Assembly: GCA_001766655.1 (NCBI GenBank)
Contig: MJCC01000002.1
Span: forward strand, 1,336,080-1,400,079
Direction of reading: 5' to 3'
Length of the DNA stretch: 64,000 nt
Source: Phytomonas francai
Lineage: Eukaryota > Euglenozoa > Kinetoplastea > Trypanosomatida > Trypanosomatidae
Below, in pieces: positions 32,001 through 41,955 of the stretch. Numbering within the stretch: the first letter of the stretch is position 1; each line of letters begins with the position of its first letter. The notes beneath the pieces are model-generated. The model saw nothing but the letters and a program-made list of their open reading frames with translations, had not been told where the DNA came from and did not search any database. The position numbers and the translations under genes were made by a program.

Positions 32001-32792
32001 TCAGCTGATCCAAGTCGCCACTTCGAGCGTCCGCATAGCATCCCCGGTGGTTTAGGCATCAGCGCTAAATTGGCTAGGATGCTTTCAGTCACTCATGCAA
32101 TTCCAAAACGATCAGCTGCGAACGTTGCCTATTCCCCTCCACTGTCTGCTAGGGGGTTCGGCTCGGAGCATCACACTGAAAGTTGCAATGGTACCCCTTT
32201 GCTTTCCCACCTTTCCTATCTTTCCAGTGCCACGGTTCCCTGTTCCCCTCTCTATCGAAATGGTGCATGCAGGCCGTCTCAGAAACCACCTGGAAAAGCT
32301 TCTCATGGAGGAAGTCCGCAGTTTCACTCTTGCTATGCATCCACAGGCGCCATAGTGTTCCCAAATGCTCAATCCCGCTACCGAAAAAGGCTTGTATCAG
32401 GTGATTCTACTTTGCGGATGTTAAAAGTATCGGCTTTAGCTAAAGAGGACGGCGGTGGGGAAGCAGGGGATGCTGCAAGATTAGAAGTACCTCCTCTTCC
32501 TTCTAAACTGTGTGGCAAATCCAAAGCTGAGATTGTGAATTCATTGCGAAGGCTCTACGAGGAAAAAAACAGCTTAGCGGAGAGGATTAAGCACCTTACT
32601 ATGCCGGAAAGCGTTTATCTAGCACTAAGAGCTGAGCACGCAGACAAAAGATTACCGAGAAACGACCTCCCTTCTGGTTTCTCCAAGAAATTGTGTTCTG
32701 AAAAAGATAAGCTACAAAGCCTTCAAGAATCACTTGGCACCATAGTCGACGATATTTCAGTACACCTACGTGCCTTTATGCATACTGGGTAG
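29010..32792 (+). CDS. Large, mostly disordered hypothetical protein (1260 aa)
   Basis: I do not recognise a family. The N-terminal 460 residues or so are Ser/Asn/His-rich. A segment near 480-680 is Arg/Ser/Pro/Ala-rich and lies in a sharply GC-rich block (about 30430-30990). A short folded-looking part near 665-740 (DWQSMACAAFKRLKDNKG, then LSLAEFLWIVGSVFD) has the spacing of a pair of degenerate EF-hand helices without a canonical calcium loop. The C-terminal 110 residues carry a helical, coiled-coil-like region (IVNSLRRLYEEKNSLAERIK). The uninterrupted 3.8-kb frame in line with its neighbours supports a real gene. A cytoskeletal or signalling scaffold is possible but unproven. Confidence 0.7.
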   Translation: MFSSQTVPNGLSWEGTKRRHHVRLQFVSQSSRSKSGRSTSNGVVATAAHDDTGMEDSIHSSTESFVSHNSNRNEENMQTSSSIANGSFSSSVHSKMETSQAENAGSLGSHIHDSGRKEECNGGVDVNHSLSTTGTCLMANEKEVDPKRAYFYLPVGSTQTSREFNIEHTSSREHGKPRSHSNGSFTDSDMASSRRKSGENIRLVPHPPSPFSPDALSKDPPLPINDSNALKGNPLTVDTRVFMMPEYGDAFPKANVASLVQSGMQGNGDDLPTETCSHTDTGGTSENGAEGNGSSRRHTNAEAEGRKSSYSPQLEDDGVPAYAFFPLNINERDYVLKCYEEYGEEMVSEQVSHSPITDGALYHLLEKIDDTTQDAIQRLARLKRCLNLNLDSFPHSSTLSSSHGTESSALQVEPHHAITEAGVLHYAGHIKFIKAARQFENDESDGVTRVEGISRDEGCKESHNGAEPPSSHRSLRCNSARPRSAVTARRIRCSSLRSSHHSDAKVSSRRTSSIVPRPLSAKATPRSSSASRARRGIAAVNSPPPSRKPNEVKRPFSLGRPTPPREPCARSRPRTQGLPLKQLQARTIAAVPVPAGLPKGRKGSAPSLEPAKRAAEDRAGTETPDQSRILNLSRQASSSSSAAARRPPLGVAENASLKQRIETMALVDWQSMACAAFKRLKDNKGCLSIPTLQCVLEKFDLTVDLSSVQGIEVDHAKTNALSLAEFLWIVGSVFDVPLTPTNHTHKGRPHSGSGELCFKMLPMRRRSSIKHRSSSIRSLNDSLASSDYGPPSERNTNGTRGLASPDAEYPQISPNSPIIAFCRAIRSQVMLLRSMKDVNSDSRCETPKSEEAMHRCRRQNELPSKGHSRDAAAAKEHWEGYTTHMDPPMPCEAQNDEFFQQLSKPKAQRNKTLGRGSQSLFSRKLARTTGFDRVNLCGDILTRLSPYYSPQHILGQRFSPRRSRKLYNAVLEVREDEYQDRSHLFFPNYRIPSSRLSSADPSRHFERPHSIPGGLGISAKLARMLSVTHAIPKRSAANVAYSPPLSARGFGSEHHTESCNGTPLLSHLSYLSSATVPCSPLYRNGACRPSQKPPGKASHGGSPQFHSCYASTGAIVFPNAQSRYRKRLVSGDSTLRMLKVSALAKEDGGGEAGDAARLEVPPLPSKLCGKSKAEIVNSLRRLYEEKNSLAERIKHLTMPESVYLALRAEHADKRLPRNDLPSGFSKKLCSEKDKLQSLQESLGTIVDDISVHLRAFMHTG

Positions 32793-34262
32793 CATCCTTC
32801 TGAAAATTCCACCTAAGCTCCTGCTTCACATACTGCGGAGCACTAATGACGTTTACGTTTTCCGGTAATACTGCATTAGCGCCTGCCATCTGGGCGACAT
32901 CGGCCCATTCATCTTCTCTTCCCTGTCTTGGCGTGTTAAATGAGCGGCATCATTTGGGTAGTTGCACCCCTCGGGCGCCCGAAGCTTAATCACACTGACG
33001 GCAAACTGTCAGAGGCATTATTCCTCAATTCCGAGAAATTAAAAAGTTTGCATTAGAGAGTCATGATGTTTTAGGTGTTCAGAATGGTTTAGGGCCAAAA
33101 GCAAAGGATAACGGTACAAATGCCATCGGTCGCGCCATCATGTTTGCAAACAGTCTTTTTCTATGAACAGAAATTCCAGAAAACGAGGAACAGGTGACAT
33201 TGTCCTTATTTATACAAAATATCAAAGAAAAGAGTACTTACCTAATTCATTTCGGTTGATTCAACTTCTTATGTGAGACAAACCTAAAAGCCATGCAATT
33301 AGTATTATTTAGGATGGGTGTTGTAAAATGATGGGATCAATATTGTCGAGTCGGCATCAATAAGCCAAACCAGTACAGAAAGGAATACACAGAGGAGAAA
33401 GGGGAGAAGAGCGAAGACTAGTGTGTGTGTGCGGGGGGGGGGGGGGAGAAATGAAAGGGGAGAGGTAGGTAGAAAGGAGGAGCCCACTAGAGTTGCAGCA
33501 GTTTTGTTAAGGCTACGATTCAGTTGGGCGATCAGCTCTTTGGACGAAGCCAACCCTGTTGCTGCAAGGCATCTTGCGCATGACACAGCAGTCCAACAGC
33601 ATTATCTTAAGGAAAAGGAAGCTTGTCCCTTTAGATATGTCAACGAACCTCAAAATGTTTATATCAACTCAGTAATTTATTTTAGATTTGTTCTGATTAT
33701 TTAAACCGCATGGAGTGAAACATGAAAAAGACCTCAAACGCTAGTAGAAGTGCTCAGTTTCGACTAGAAAGATGAGGGAAACGGATTGTTTAAATTTCCT
33801 TTGATCTGCATGTCCTATAGATGTAATTATTATGTGCTCAATTTGCTTAGTATTATTACGTAAATTAAGAGCAATGCTTGCTATTATACCCCTTTATATA
33901 CATATGGGATAAGAATATTATTAGCCTTGCCTTTATGGTCTACCACTGGAATATTTTTTAGTGGTATCTGCTTTTTGTTTGATATCGAGACGTGAAGATG
34001 TCGGCTTAAACAGTTGCAGAGCATTTTTTATCCCCCCTTTTTAAAAATCTTGTCATAGGGAAGGGACTTCACTCAAGTGAGAAAGTGGCATGAGGAAGGA
34101 ATCCCAAAAACAGTAGAAACATAGTAAGAATCATATTCTGCATCTTATTATCACAGTCGTTTTAGTGGTAAAACCTTTTTTTTTCTGTACTTTAGATTAG
34201 TCTATTGTTTGAACTTTTAAAAGAGTAAATAACATAAAGCTTCCTAAGCCATTTTTGTCCAC
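32793..34262. other. Long intergenic region, possibly with gene remnants
   Basis: About 1.5 kb without an intact gene. A 55-codon open stretch at 32999-33163 (reading GIIPQFREIKKFALES and AKDNGTNAIGRAIMFANSLFL in the frame) and a 93-codon GTG-started ORF at 33423-33704 have coding-like composition, but I recognise neither. They may be remnants of a decayed gene. A run of 14 G lies between them. Confidence 0.35.
33433..33446. repeat. G homopolymer preceded by GT repeat
   Basis: Run of 14 G after a short GT repeat. Prone to length error in sequencing. Confidence 0.85.
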
Positions 34263-37200
34263 ATGTCGGTTTGGGTTGTGTGTTTTGTCTACATTCGTTT
34301 TGATTTAGACATCGGTCCGAAGGCTGAATACATTACTCCGCAAGACGCACTTACTGAAAATGGGAAGAGTGAAATCCTTAAGTACGCTTTTCCAGACTGT
34401 AACCCAGATTGCGACCACAACTTTATCTTTAATTTTAGTCTAGAGGATTGCACACAGGCAGCCGCGCAGGTCAGACCTGAGACGGTGGTTGCGAACCTTG
34501 GCAAAGGCTCTATCCTCTCAAAGCTTTACGGTGCCGCTTACTATAGACAGAAATACGACACACGCGTGCAACGCTCCTACGTGCAGCAAGCCATTGTCTT
34601 ACTTTCGAGACTTCCCTACACAGCTGTCCATGAGCTTATTCTACGCACCGTGGCTCCGCGCTTTGCGCAATGTTGCACGCTCTCTCCGGATACGGAGTTG
34701 ACCGCCGTTTCGAGCGCGCTATCACCCTTTCCATCGAAGTTCTATCACATGGATCCGAGCTACAATCCGGAGCAGTATACGCAAGAGCAGGTTCTCGACG
34801 AGGCGATCAAGGAAATCGCCGGGTGGCCTTCCCCACACCCTCAAGTACGCTACGAGGTTCTCCTCCTCCACCAGATTCTTGTGTTTATAACAGGTCCGCG
34901 CTCCTTTATCCAGGCACAACCGCATCAATGGCAGCAGCACGCCGTCAAGCGACCACCATTTTCCCTAGATCACCGTACCTCTTTTTTGAAGCGGCGCACC
35001 ACCATGGGGTTTGATCCTTCCTTTCCAGCATTTTTTTTACAAGAGCTTCTTCCGTTATGCGATCTGCTTAGAGACCACATAATCCACTTGACCTACCTTT
35101 GGGAGCTGGTTATCAGTCATGAGCCACTTCTTATATTGAGCAATACCCCATCAACAGCCTCTGCAGCAGCTATGGCTGTAGCTTCACTTGTATCCCCGAT
35201 TCCATACACGGGTGTAATCTCCTCGTATTTTACAATGCAAAGCAATGAATTTACACGGTTAACACGGATGGGCAAGGCTTTACCCTTTCCCGCTACTGAG
35301 GGCCTGATCGTCGCAGGCACCAACCCCCTTCTTATCCGAAGCTTTGACGGCTGGCCTAGTTTACTCGCGGTGATAGACCACTCTGTGCGAACAAGAGGGG
35401 AGCAGCCCGTTTTACCATTTGGATTACCTGCGAGCTCTACTGTTTGTCGGGCTGCATCTCCTAATACTTTATTGCAGACGGGGCTGTCCTCACCCCCCAA
35501 GGTAGGGTTTTCAGCGAACTCTGTTTCTTCTAAAAGTATCACACAGTGCTTGAACACAGTAACTCATACTTCATCTCCGCTGTTCCGCACAAAACGTTGG
35601 ACGTCTTCCCCTAGTCCATTAAAGGGTGATTCGGCAAGTGGTTCAGCTTCGTGCGTGCAGGGAACATCTCAGGGTCAGCCACCAACGGTAATCGAGAAAG
35701 ATAAACCTCCCATACTTCCGTATGGCAGTTTCTTATATGGGGATGCAATAGGCAGAGCTAGGTTACTCTCTCCAACGACGGTCTCTTCGCAGAAACCCCA
35801 AACTCGAGAAATCCCTATGCCCCTTCAAGCTTCTGGAGCGGGCGTTTGCGAGACACTCAATCCGCAAAGAATAAATTTAAATGAAGTCTCAGTGGACCGT
35901 TTTGCATCGCTACAGATTAGTTCATCGCGTAGTAGAAATAGTCAGCATTTTGTGTCCCTTAGCTCAACTTCTGGAAATTTCAGGGATCAGGAAGGGGAGT
36001 TAGAGATGGGTGGGAATTTAACTGCTTTCAGCTCGTGCCGGCGGTATCGCTTGCAGTCTAGCTCGTCCTCGAGTTCAAGGTTGAACCATCCCTCCCCAAC
36101 CTCCGACAACGATATCGCAGCCGAAGCGGACAATTTCAGAGGTAAAGCCAATGGCGGCAAGCGTGCTGGTGAATCTCAGCACCCTCCGTTACCACATCCT
36201 TCACCCCCCCTACATTACGCTCAGCCTGTTGGTTTCCCAATGAAACCTTCGACTAATTCTGTCGTGTCTCTTCTCGACGCCCAACCCCAACCGAAGTTCT
36301 TCTCCAATGCCGCCCTGCCTCTCTCACCGCTCGGGGTGGGCTTCGGATCGAAGCGCACGGCCAGCCATCCGCGAATCAGGAGTAGCGATTGCACCTCACC
36401 AGCCCCGATCCATGGATCGGGGATGGGCGAAAACAGTCTCTTTACACCTGAGAAGTGTAGTATGTTAAAAAAGGAGACGTTACGCGCGCCACAGAAAGAG
36501 ATATCCATAAGTTTGTCCAAGCGAAAAGAGTCTCGCAATAAGCTGCAACACCGTCTGGTAAATCACTTTGACTCAACATTTCACTTTTTGCTCAACCACA
36601 AGGAGCAGACCTCATACTTACTGGAGCGTCTGGAGGCGGCCTCAAAAATCGAGATGGGGGCGCAAAACCTCTCTCTAGCCTCGCATGTTGACCAGCACCA
36701 CTGTGAACGGAAACTCGAATGGGTAAATTCCAGCAACACTTCTTTCGAGCCGTTGGATGTCGTTAGTTCGTATAATGACCATCCGTTTTCTCAGTTTTCT
36801 GTTCTCAACAGCGCCACGAGAAAGTTTTTTGACTCCCTAACCCACGAGTTTCTCTCCCCCATCACTTTTTGGTTCATGTCGGTAACTCGTAGTATCTCTT
36901 CATTTGGCTTGTGCGATATATCCGTCACGGAGTCGATTCTCTCGGCGGACAAATTTCTTGTGTTTTTTCGTGAAAACCACAGGAGGATTGCCCCTGGCTT
37001 GTGGACACGGCACCATCGTTACACAAAATATAAAACCATTTATGAACGATTCGCCCGTGGTTCTCTCTTTCAAACTTACATAAAACAGCTTCTCAGTGAA
37101 AAGCTATACAAGGAGTTATCTGAGTTCGAGACGGTGGAGTGGGAGAAGGCTTTTCCGTATGAAGCTGAACGAATCGATATGATAATTAATTTGTATAATG

Positions 37201-37346
37201 TGGCGAAGCGAGAACTTACACACACCTTAGATCCGGATGTGGTGTTCATCACAACCGTGACTTCCGTGCTCGCCAGGATGGTTCTTAAAATTGAGCAGCC
37301 GTTGCAAGACCAGCTTTTAATGAAGATTGCGGATCTGAAGTTGTAG
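34263..37346 (+). CDS. DENND6-like DENN-domain protein (putative Rab GEF)
   Basis: 1027 residues matching DENND6 (FAM116) over both ends. DENND6 proteins activate Rab14-type GTPases in endosomal recycling in animals. The N-terminal DENN part includes FDLDIGPKAEYITPQDALT, LKYAFPDCN, YYRQKYDTRVQRSYVQQAIVLLSRLPY and, near 285-375, YLWELVISHEPLLILSNTPS with VASLVSPIPYTG, YFTMQSNEF and GTNPLLIRSFDGWPSLL. The C-terminal part resumes near 840 (FDSLTHEFLSPITFW) and ends with helices like the family's. Between them sits an insertion of about 440 residues rich in Ser, Pro and charged residues, absent from animal DENND6. Starts at ATG 34263 directly at the first DENN strand. Confidence 0.82.
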   Translation: MSVWVVCFVYIRFDLDIGPKAEYITPQDALTENGKSEILKYAFPDCNPDCDHNFIFNFSLEDCTQAAAQVRPETVVANLGKGSILSKLYGAAYYRQKYDTRVQRSYVQQAIVLLSRLPYTAVHELILRTVAPRFAQCCTLSPDTELTAVSSALSPFPSKFYHMDPSYNPEQYTQEQVLDEAIKEIAGWPSPHPQVRYEVLLLHQILVFITGPRSFIQAQPHQWQQHAVKRPPFSLDHRTSFLKRRTTMGFDPSFPAFFLQELLPLCDLLRDHIIHLTYLWELVISHEPLLILSNTPSTASAAAMAVASLVSPIPYTGVISSYFTMQSNEFTRLTRMGKALPFPATEGLIVAGTNPLLIRSFDGWPSLLAVIDHSVRTRGEQPVLPFGLPASSTVCRAASPNTLLQTGLSSPPKVGFSANSVSSKSITQCLNTVTHTSSPLFRTKRWTSSPSPLKGDSASGSASCVQGTSQGQPPTVIEKDKPPILPYGSFLYGDAIGRARLLSPTTVSSQKPQTREIPMPLQASGAGVCETLNPQRINLNEVSVDRFASLQISSSRSRNSQHFVSLSSTSGNFRDQEGELEMGGNLTAFSSCRRYRLQSSSSSSSRLNHPSPTSDNDIAAEADNFRGKANGGKRAGESQHPPLPHPSPPLHYAQPVGFPMKPSTNSVVSLLDAQPQPKFFSNAALPLSPLGVGFGSKRTASHPRIRSSDCTSPAPIHGSGMGENSLFTPEKCSMLKKETLRAPQKEISISLSKRKESRNKLQHRLVNHFDSTFHFLLNHKEQTSYLLERLEAASKIEMGAQNLSLASHVDQHHCERKLEWVNSSNTSFEPLDVVSSYNDHPFSQFSVLNSATRKFFDSLTHEFLSPITFWFMSVTRSISSFGLCDISVTESILSADKFLVFFRENHRRIAPGLWTRHHRYTKYKTIYERFARGSLFQTYIKQLLSEKLYKELSEFETVEWEKAFPYEAERIDMIINLYNVAKRELTHTLDPDVVFITTVTSVLARMVLKIEQPLQDQLLMKIADLKL

Positions 37347-37379
37347 GGGAAGAAAATCAAATTCCTGCACATATGGTGC

Positions 37380-37410
<31 letters not shown>

Positions 37411-37704
37411 GCTGTTAAGTAGAAGGGGAGGGGGCAAAATCACATTAGCACAACATAATGATCTGGATGTGAATTAAAAGGTTTACACGGCACCCCATTT
37501 TCCCTAAATTAAATGAATTACATTATCCGTTGTGCTGGCTGATACGAGACCAACTAAAAATTAAGTTCTACCCCCCCGGCCTCCAAAGACTAGTTTCTTC
37601 CTTTTGGTGTATGAAAAAGAAGAACAATTAAACATACTTAAAGGTTTAGCTAGCGTAGACGAGGGTTGATTGCCATTTTTGCCCAAGCACATTGATAACG
37701 GGGG
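37347..37704. other. Intergenic region
   Basis: Contains a GT repeat and T-rich runs. No gene seen. Confidence 0.6.
37384..37410. repeat. GT dinucleotide repeat
   Basis: About thirteen GT units 40 bases after the DENND6-like stop codon. Confidence 0.9.
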
Positions 37705-38814
37705 ATGCTTACGGACCAGCAGGTTGCGGTGCTCATCAAGTACTATCAAACTATTCGTCTTACCGGGGAGCAAAAAGACCGATTAATTCAAAAGTACTGG
37801 GAGGCTAACGTCGAGGACCAGAAGGAAATCGCGCGGGCCTACGCCCATCTTTTCGCCAATGACGCGGAGTTCGTGCAGCGGCTGATGTTCTACCACGACT
37901 ACTACCTCCACAACGGGGCTGGCGGGGGGTGCGCGAACGCGAAGGACCCCGCGCAGAGCGGAGGCAGCGAAGGCGGCAGCCCGACCTCGGGCTCGCCTTT
38001 TTCGTCGTCGAACGGCGGGAGCGCGTTCGGGCCCGCGGGGCCGCCGCCGCGGCGCCTCACCCACGCCCAGCGGCTCGTCCGGACGGCGATTCAGGACCAG
38101 TTCTCGAGGCTCACCGGCCCGGGCCCGTACGCGCTGCGTTTCGCGCTCGTGATGTCGGCGGCGGAGCGGAAGGAGGTGGTCGACCTCTACGCCTCCCAGT
38201 TCGAGTACCCGGACCCGCAGGAGCTGCAGAAGCTCGTGATGGCGCCCCAATCGCTCTCCACGCGCACGCGAAAGCGGATTAGCGGGAGCTACAGCTGGTA
38301 CCTCCGATGCGAGACCACCGGCGAGGTCGTCTGCGCGGTCACGGTCACGGTCCATCACCACCAAACGCACAAATTTGTCGAGATGCCCCTCTTCGCCACC
38401 GCGGCGGGGTATAAAAAGAACGGGTTCGGGCGGCTGCTCAACGCCGCCCTGGCGTCCTGGTGCCAGCGCATGGACTTTGAGTTTATCATGATATCCGCGG
38501 ACGTGCAGGCGATCCCGTTTTGGAAGCACATGGGCTACGAGATGATGTCGAAGAGGGAGCGCAACGGCATCGCATTTTTTTACGAGCACGAGTGCTATAA
38601 GTTCAAGGGGGCGGAGGCAATGATCGGGTACTGCCGGCCTTCGCATGCGGCGCTGTCGCCCACATCAACGTCGGTCGCCGCGGATGCTAGAATGGATGCT
38701 GAAGGCATGAATTCTGGCAAAAAGCCGGCGGCATTATTGTATAATCAGAGACCTGAGATTGTGTTGCAGAGCATGCCCAAGTTCGTGGTCGTGGGCGCAC
38801 TGGAGCTGCCTTAG
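37705..38814 (+). CDS. GNAT-family N-acetyltransferase
   Basis: 369 residues with a C-terminal acetyl-CoA-dependent GNAT fold. Motif A is MPLFATAAGYKKNGFGRLL (227-245; core Q/RxxGxG/A as KKNGFG), preceded by strand VVCAVTVTVHHHQ and followed by FEFIMISADVQAIPFWKHMGYEM (258-280), the usual motif B. The MPLFAT and FWxxxGY elements resemble the GNAT domains of plant PHD-finger chromatin acetyltransferases, but no PHD finger is present. The N-terminus is a helical region (residues 1-70), then a Gly/Ser/Pro linker (71-115) and a second helical part. Substrate unknown; histone or other protein acetylation is an inference. The middle is very GC-rich. Confidence 0.75.
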   Translation: MLTDQQVAVLIKYYQTIRLTGEQKDRLIQKYWEANVEDQKEIARAYAHLFANDAEFVQRLMFYHDYYLHNGAGGGCANAKDPAQSGGSEGGSPTSGSPFSSSNGGSAFGPAGPPPRRLTHAQRLVRTAIQDQFSRLTGPGPYALRFALVMSAAERKEVVDLYASQFEYPDPQELQKLVMAPQSLSTRTRKRISGSYSWYLRCETTGEVVCAVTVTVHHHQTHKFVEMPLFATAAGYKKNGFGRLLNAALASWCQRMDFEFIMISADVQAIPFWKHMGYEMMSKRERNGIAFFYEHECYKFKGAEAMIGYCRPSHAALSPTSTSVAADARMDAEGMNSGKKPAALLYNQRPEIVLQSMPKFVVVGALELP

Positions 38815-39526
38815 CATCTGGGTGAAGGTAGGTCGTCTGTATGTGTGTGTGTGTGTGTGTATGTGTGTCTGAGTGGGAAATGAGAAAGCGGGCGGTGGTC
38901 AAGTTTTTTTTTTTTGTGTGTGTGGGTTTCAATGGAACCTCTCCCATTCATACGTGTACATTAAAATGGTGAAACCCATGTATTCTGATATTTCGGCATA
39001 CTACCTGATTCGCATAATGGTTTAAAAAAAAACTAGGTTCCACTCCCGTTCCCTCTTTCATGTGGTGCTTTTAGCAATGGTACAGTTTTAACAGGTATGC
39101 CTCTATAGGCGACTCATTTTTTTTTTTTTTGCTGTGTCTGGGTATGCTAGAATGCGGTTTCCTGTGATTTTTATTTCTTTGTTTTCTAATTCTTGTTTTA
39201 AACGCCGGGCAGATCGGAAGGCTCTAAGGGACAGGCGTGGCCTCTTTTTAGTAGTTCATCCGAATTTAATTTTATTTTCCAAATTATTGGGTATTAGGGA
39301 GTCAGGTATTCTTTTCTTTTTTCCCCTCATTTTAAAGAGCCAGGTCGGATAGCTTGAAGGTATACGTATTCAAGTGTGATTAACTTACAATTCGGTATAC
39401 GTTTTTTATTATTCCAAATCATTTTAAATAATACATTTTGTGCTTGCTTAAAGCGAAGATCTCACGGAGAGCCGCACCTAGATAAGCACACTTTGGTGCA
39501 CTGAGAAAGAAAGGGGCAAGAGGAAA
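38815..39526. other. Intergenic region
   Basis: GT-rich repeat, T homopolymers near 38906 and 39119-39130, and no gene. Coding-like 72-codon ORF at 39134 has no recognisable feature. Confidence 0.55.
38839..38868. repeat. GT dinucleotide repeat
   Basis: Imperfect GT run about 25 bases after the acetyltransferase stop codon. Confidence 0.85.
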
Positions 39527-40414
39527 ATGCACGGTGGGTCCGATTCTGACGTTGTACATCACGTTCTGCGGTACAAGACCGATTACTATCGCATTTTTAA
39601 CCTAGATCGCGTTGCTAACAATGGGCAAATCAAGAAAGCCTACAAAAAAATGGCTCTCATGTGTCATCCAGACAAAAACAAGGATTCACGCGCTGCCGAG
39701 GCGTTCAAGATAGTCGGGGAGGCTCATTCCACCCTGATTGATCCCACAAAGCGCAGAATCTACGACCAGGTCGGCGCGGCGGGCGTTCAGCAGCATGAGC
39801 GAAATGCGGGGCGGCGGCAGTACGCGGCGCGTCCGGAGGGGAATGTTTTCATGCGAAACGGCGGCCCCGCCGGCGCACGTGACTTCTTTGAGGAGTTCCT
39901 CTTCGGCAGTGGTGTTTTCCATTCGTACCAGCGGAACAACGGAAATGCCCGCCATGGCGTGCCCCCCACGGGTGCGGGTGCTAACTTTGAAGCTGACGGT
40001 AGCCAAAATATTTTCATGGTCATTCCTATTGTCATTTTCTTATTATTGGCATTACTTTTGCAAAGCAGCTTTTTAGATTTTAGCGCTCAAGACACCAACT
40101 CTTACCGAAACAAATACCAAGGCAACGCTTCCTTGTTTAGTCTCACACCATCTCATGCGGATGATCATATCATTAAACTCGTCACTTCCCTCCATGGGAT
40201 TCATGTACCCTATTATACAACTAAGCAATGGTATGAAGTGACGAGGCGCCGAAAAGATTTACTTAAGGAGATGGAACGGGAAGTTTTAAAGAAACAAGAA
40301 AGATATTTAGGGAAGCTCTGCGAAGCGGAGAAAATGAAATATCGTTCAGTTGGGCGCAACGACATTCCTAAAGCTTGTACAGATCATCGGGAACTTTCAA
40401 GAGTGTTGACTTAG
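39527..40414 (+). CDS. ER membrane J-protein (DNAJB12/HLJ1-like)
   Basis: 295-residue Hsp40. The J domain occupies residues 18-82 with the HPD motif at 47-49 (CHPDKNK), so it should stimulate Hsp70 ATPase. A Gly/Arg-rich linker follows with FFEEFLFGSGVF. One transmembrane helix lies at about 162-183 (IFMVIPIVIFLLLALLL). The C-terminal part (FSLTPSHADDHII, then VPYYTTKQWYEV and a charged helix) matches the DUF1977 domain of DNAJB12/B14. Those proteins sit in the ER membrane with the J domain in the cytosol and act in ER-associated degradation. No signal peptide. The linker lies in a short GC-rich block. Confidence 0.88.
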   Translation: MHGGSDSDVVHHVLRYKTDYYRIFNLDRVANNGQIKKAYKKMALMCHPDKNKDSRAAEAFKIVGEAHSTLIDPTKRRIYDQVGAAGVQQHERNAGRRQYAARPEGNVFMRNGGPAGARDFFEEFLFGSGVFHSYQRNNGNARHGVPPTGAGANFEADGSQNIFMVIPIVIFLLLALLLQSSFLDFSAQDTNSYRNKYQGNASLFSLTPSHADDHIIKLVTSLHGIHVPYYTTKQWYEVTRRRKDLLKEMEREVLKKQERYLGKLCEAEKMKYRSVGRNDIPKACTDHRELSRVLT

Positions 40415-41955
40415 TATGTACTGGTTAGTTATCTATTTTTCACCTTCAGTCATTTCTCCTTTCCGTGACTTTTTTGTGTGTCGGTTGGTTACTTACCGTT
40501 GTTGCTTCGTGATAGCAGCTATGGATAGTGGGAGAGGGAGAGAAGGTATCACCGTTTTAATAATAAATCTTCGAAGGGGTGGTAGAGGTGGTGCTAGTAA
40601 ACTACTTATTCTCTTATCGCCGACTGTCTAAATTCATTTGGCAGAGGCTTGTGAAAAGAAAACTGAAGGGCCCTTTTAAGGGGAAACTAATGTTCAAAGG
40701 TATGCATTTAATGAATTCTCATTTATCCTTTATTTTGCCTGAACATGCAAGGGAAGTGGCTAGCTTAATCAGCATATTCAGCTACAAATCTAGATGTAAC
40801 CTTTTTTTTTTTCACAACAAAGAGGACAGGTCTTCTCGTTTTTCTTGTTTTTCACAAGGCTCGGGGACAGATTCAACACAGATCCGTTTGCTTCGATTTT
40901 TTCCTATCATTATTTTTATGCTTGGATACTACAACTCATGAACTGAGATTTGCACCGCTCTTGTTTCTATCGGCACAGTTTCCCTCCCATTCCTATTTGT
41001 ATTGAATCTCTTATAATGATGCGTAAATTGTTGAGAAAATAGGTAATGTCAATAATAAATAGAGATTTGGCGTTGAGTCATGGGACCACATACGAACATA
41101 TGTTTATAAATAAATGAATATAAGGTCCCCTGGGTATATGCCCATTGGTGCGCATACCTAGATACCTTGCTTTTTATACTTTATGGTTAATATATCGTGT
41201 ATCCAAAAGATTATTACTTCTGTGTTCTTCATTTCAAGAATATTTCCTGTTTCTCCTTCTTTCAAAAGGGGTTTAAGACCTCCCCCCCCCCCCCAAAAAA
41301 AAAAAATACAACAGGGAAAAACATATACATGTGTGTGTAAGGGGGGTGGAACGCAGTGTGTCCAGTTCTTGGTTCGATCGCTCCACGAGCCCCATTCTAA
41401 GCTTATTTTAAGCACTTGAGAAGTTGTAGAATTAAACCAGACAAGACGTGTGGTGATAATGTGTGTATCTAGTCAAAATATGAAAGCAATCCAGTATGCA
41501 CTTCAAGGGCACAGAGGATTTCTTTCATTTACCCATGTGCACCAGTATCAACTCTTTCTACTTATTCCTTTTTCCAACCCCAACAATGTCAGGCTTTCTG
41601 ATTATTGTAGAAAGTTGAAAAACACTGTATTTTGTACACCGAATCAACGGTGGGTTCTACATTACTTATAGGCTATAATCGTTTTGCGTATTTCTCGCTG
41701 CTTATTTATCGTATACTTTAAGCAGCTAACATTATTCCGTCGAATAAGTGTTTGCAGCAATATTTTCTTTTACACTGCAAATGTATTTCTCTTTACCTTT
41801 TTACGTCCTTTGTTTTCCATTCTATTTCTTTGTTACAAGACCATGTTGCATTAAGCAGCGAAGTTCACATTTTTCTTATATCATTCCTATTAGAGTTGTG
41901 TTTTTCCATACTCCTTAGTTTTTTTTTGTTGTTAAAAAGGTAAAATAATATCTAT
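40415..41955. other. Long intergenic region without an intact gene
   Basis: About 1.5 kb of T-rich DNA. It holds a C13-A12 homopolymer block and a few short ORFs, the longest (120 codons, ends 40941) starting at GTG and lacking any recognisable motif. Possibly UTR plus remnants. T-rich tracts from 41860 to 41935 likely serve trans-splicing of the next gene. Confidence 0.5.
41282..41306. repeat. C13-A12 homopolymer block
   Basis: Thirteen C followed directly by twelve A. Length is error-prone in sequencing. Confidence 0.85.

Noticed and set aside
40577..40941. 120-codon ORF in the 40.4-42.0 kb interval
   Set aside because: Starts at GTG, has no family feature, and runs through T-rich intergenic DNA.
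41366..41392. GGTTCGATCGC resembling a tRNA B-box
   Set aside because: No matching A-box or cloverleaf arms around it.
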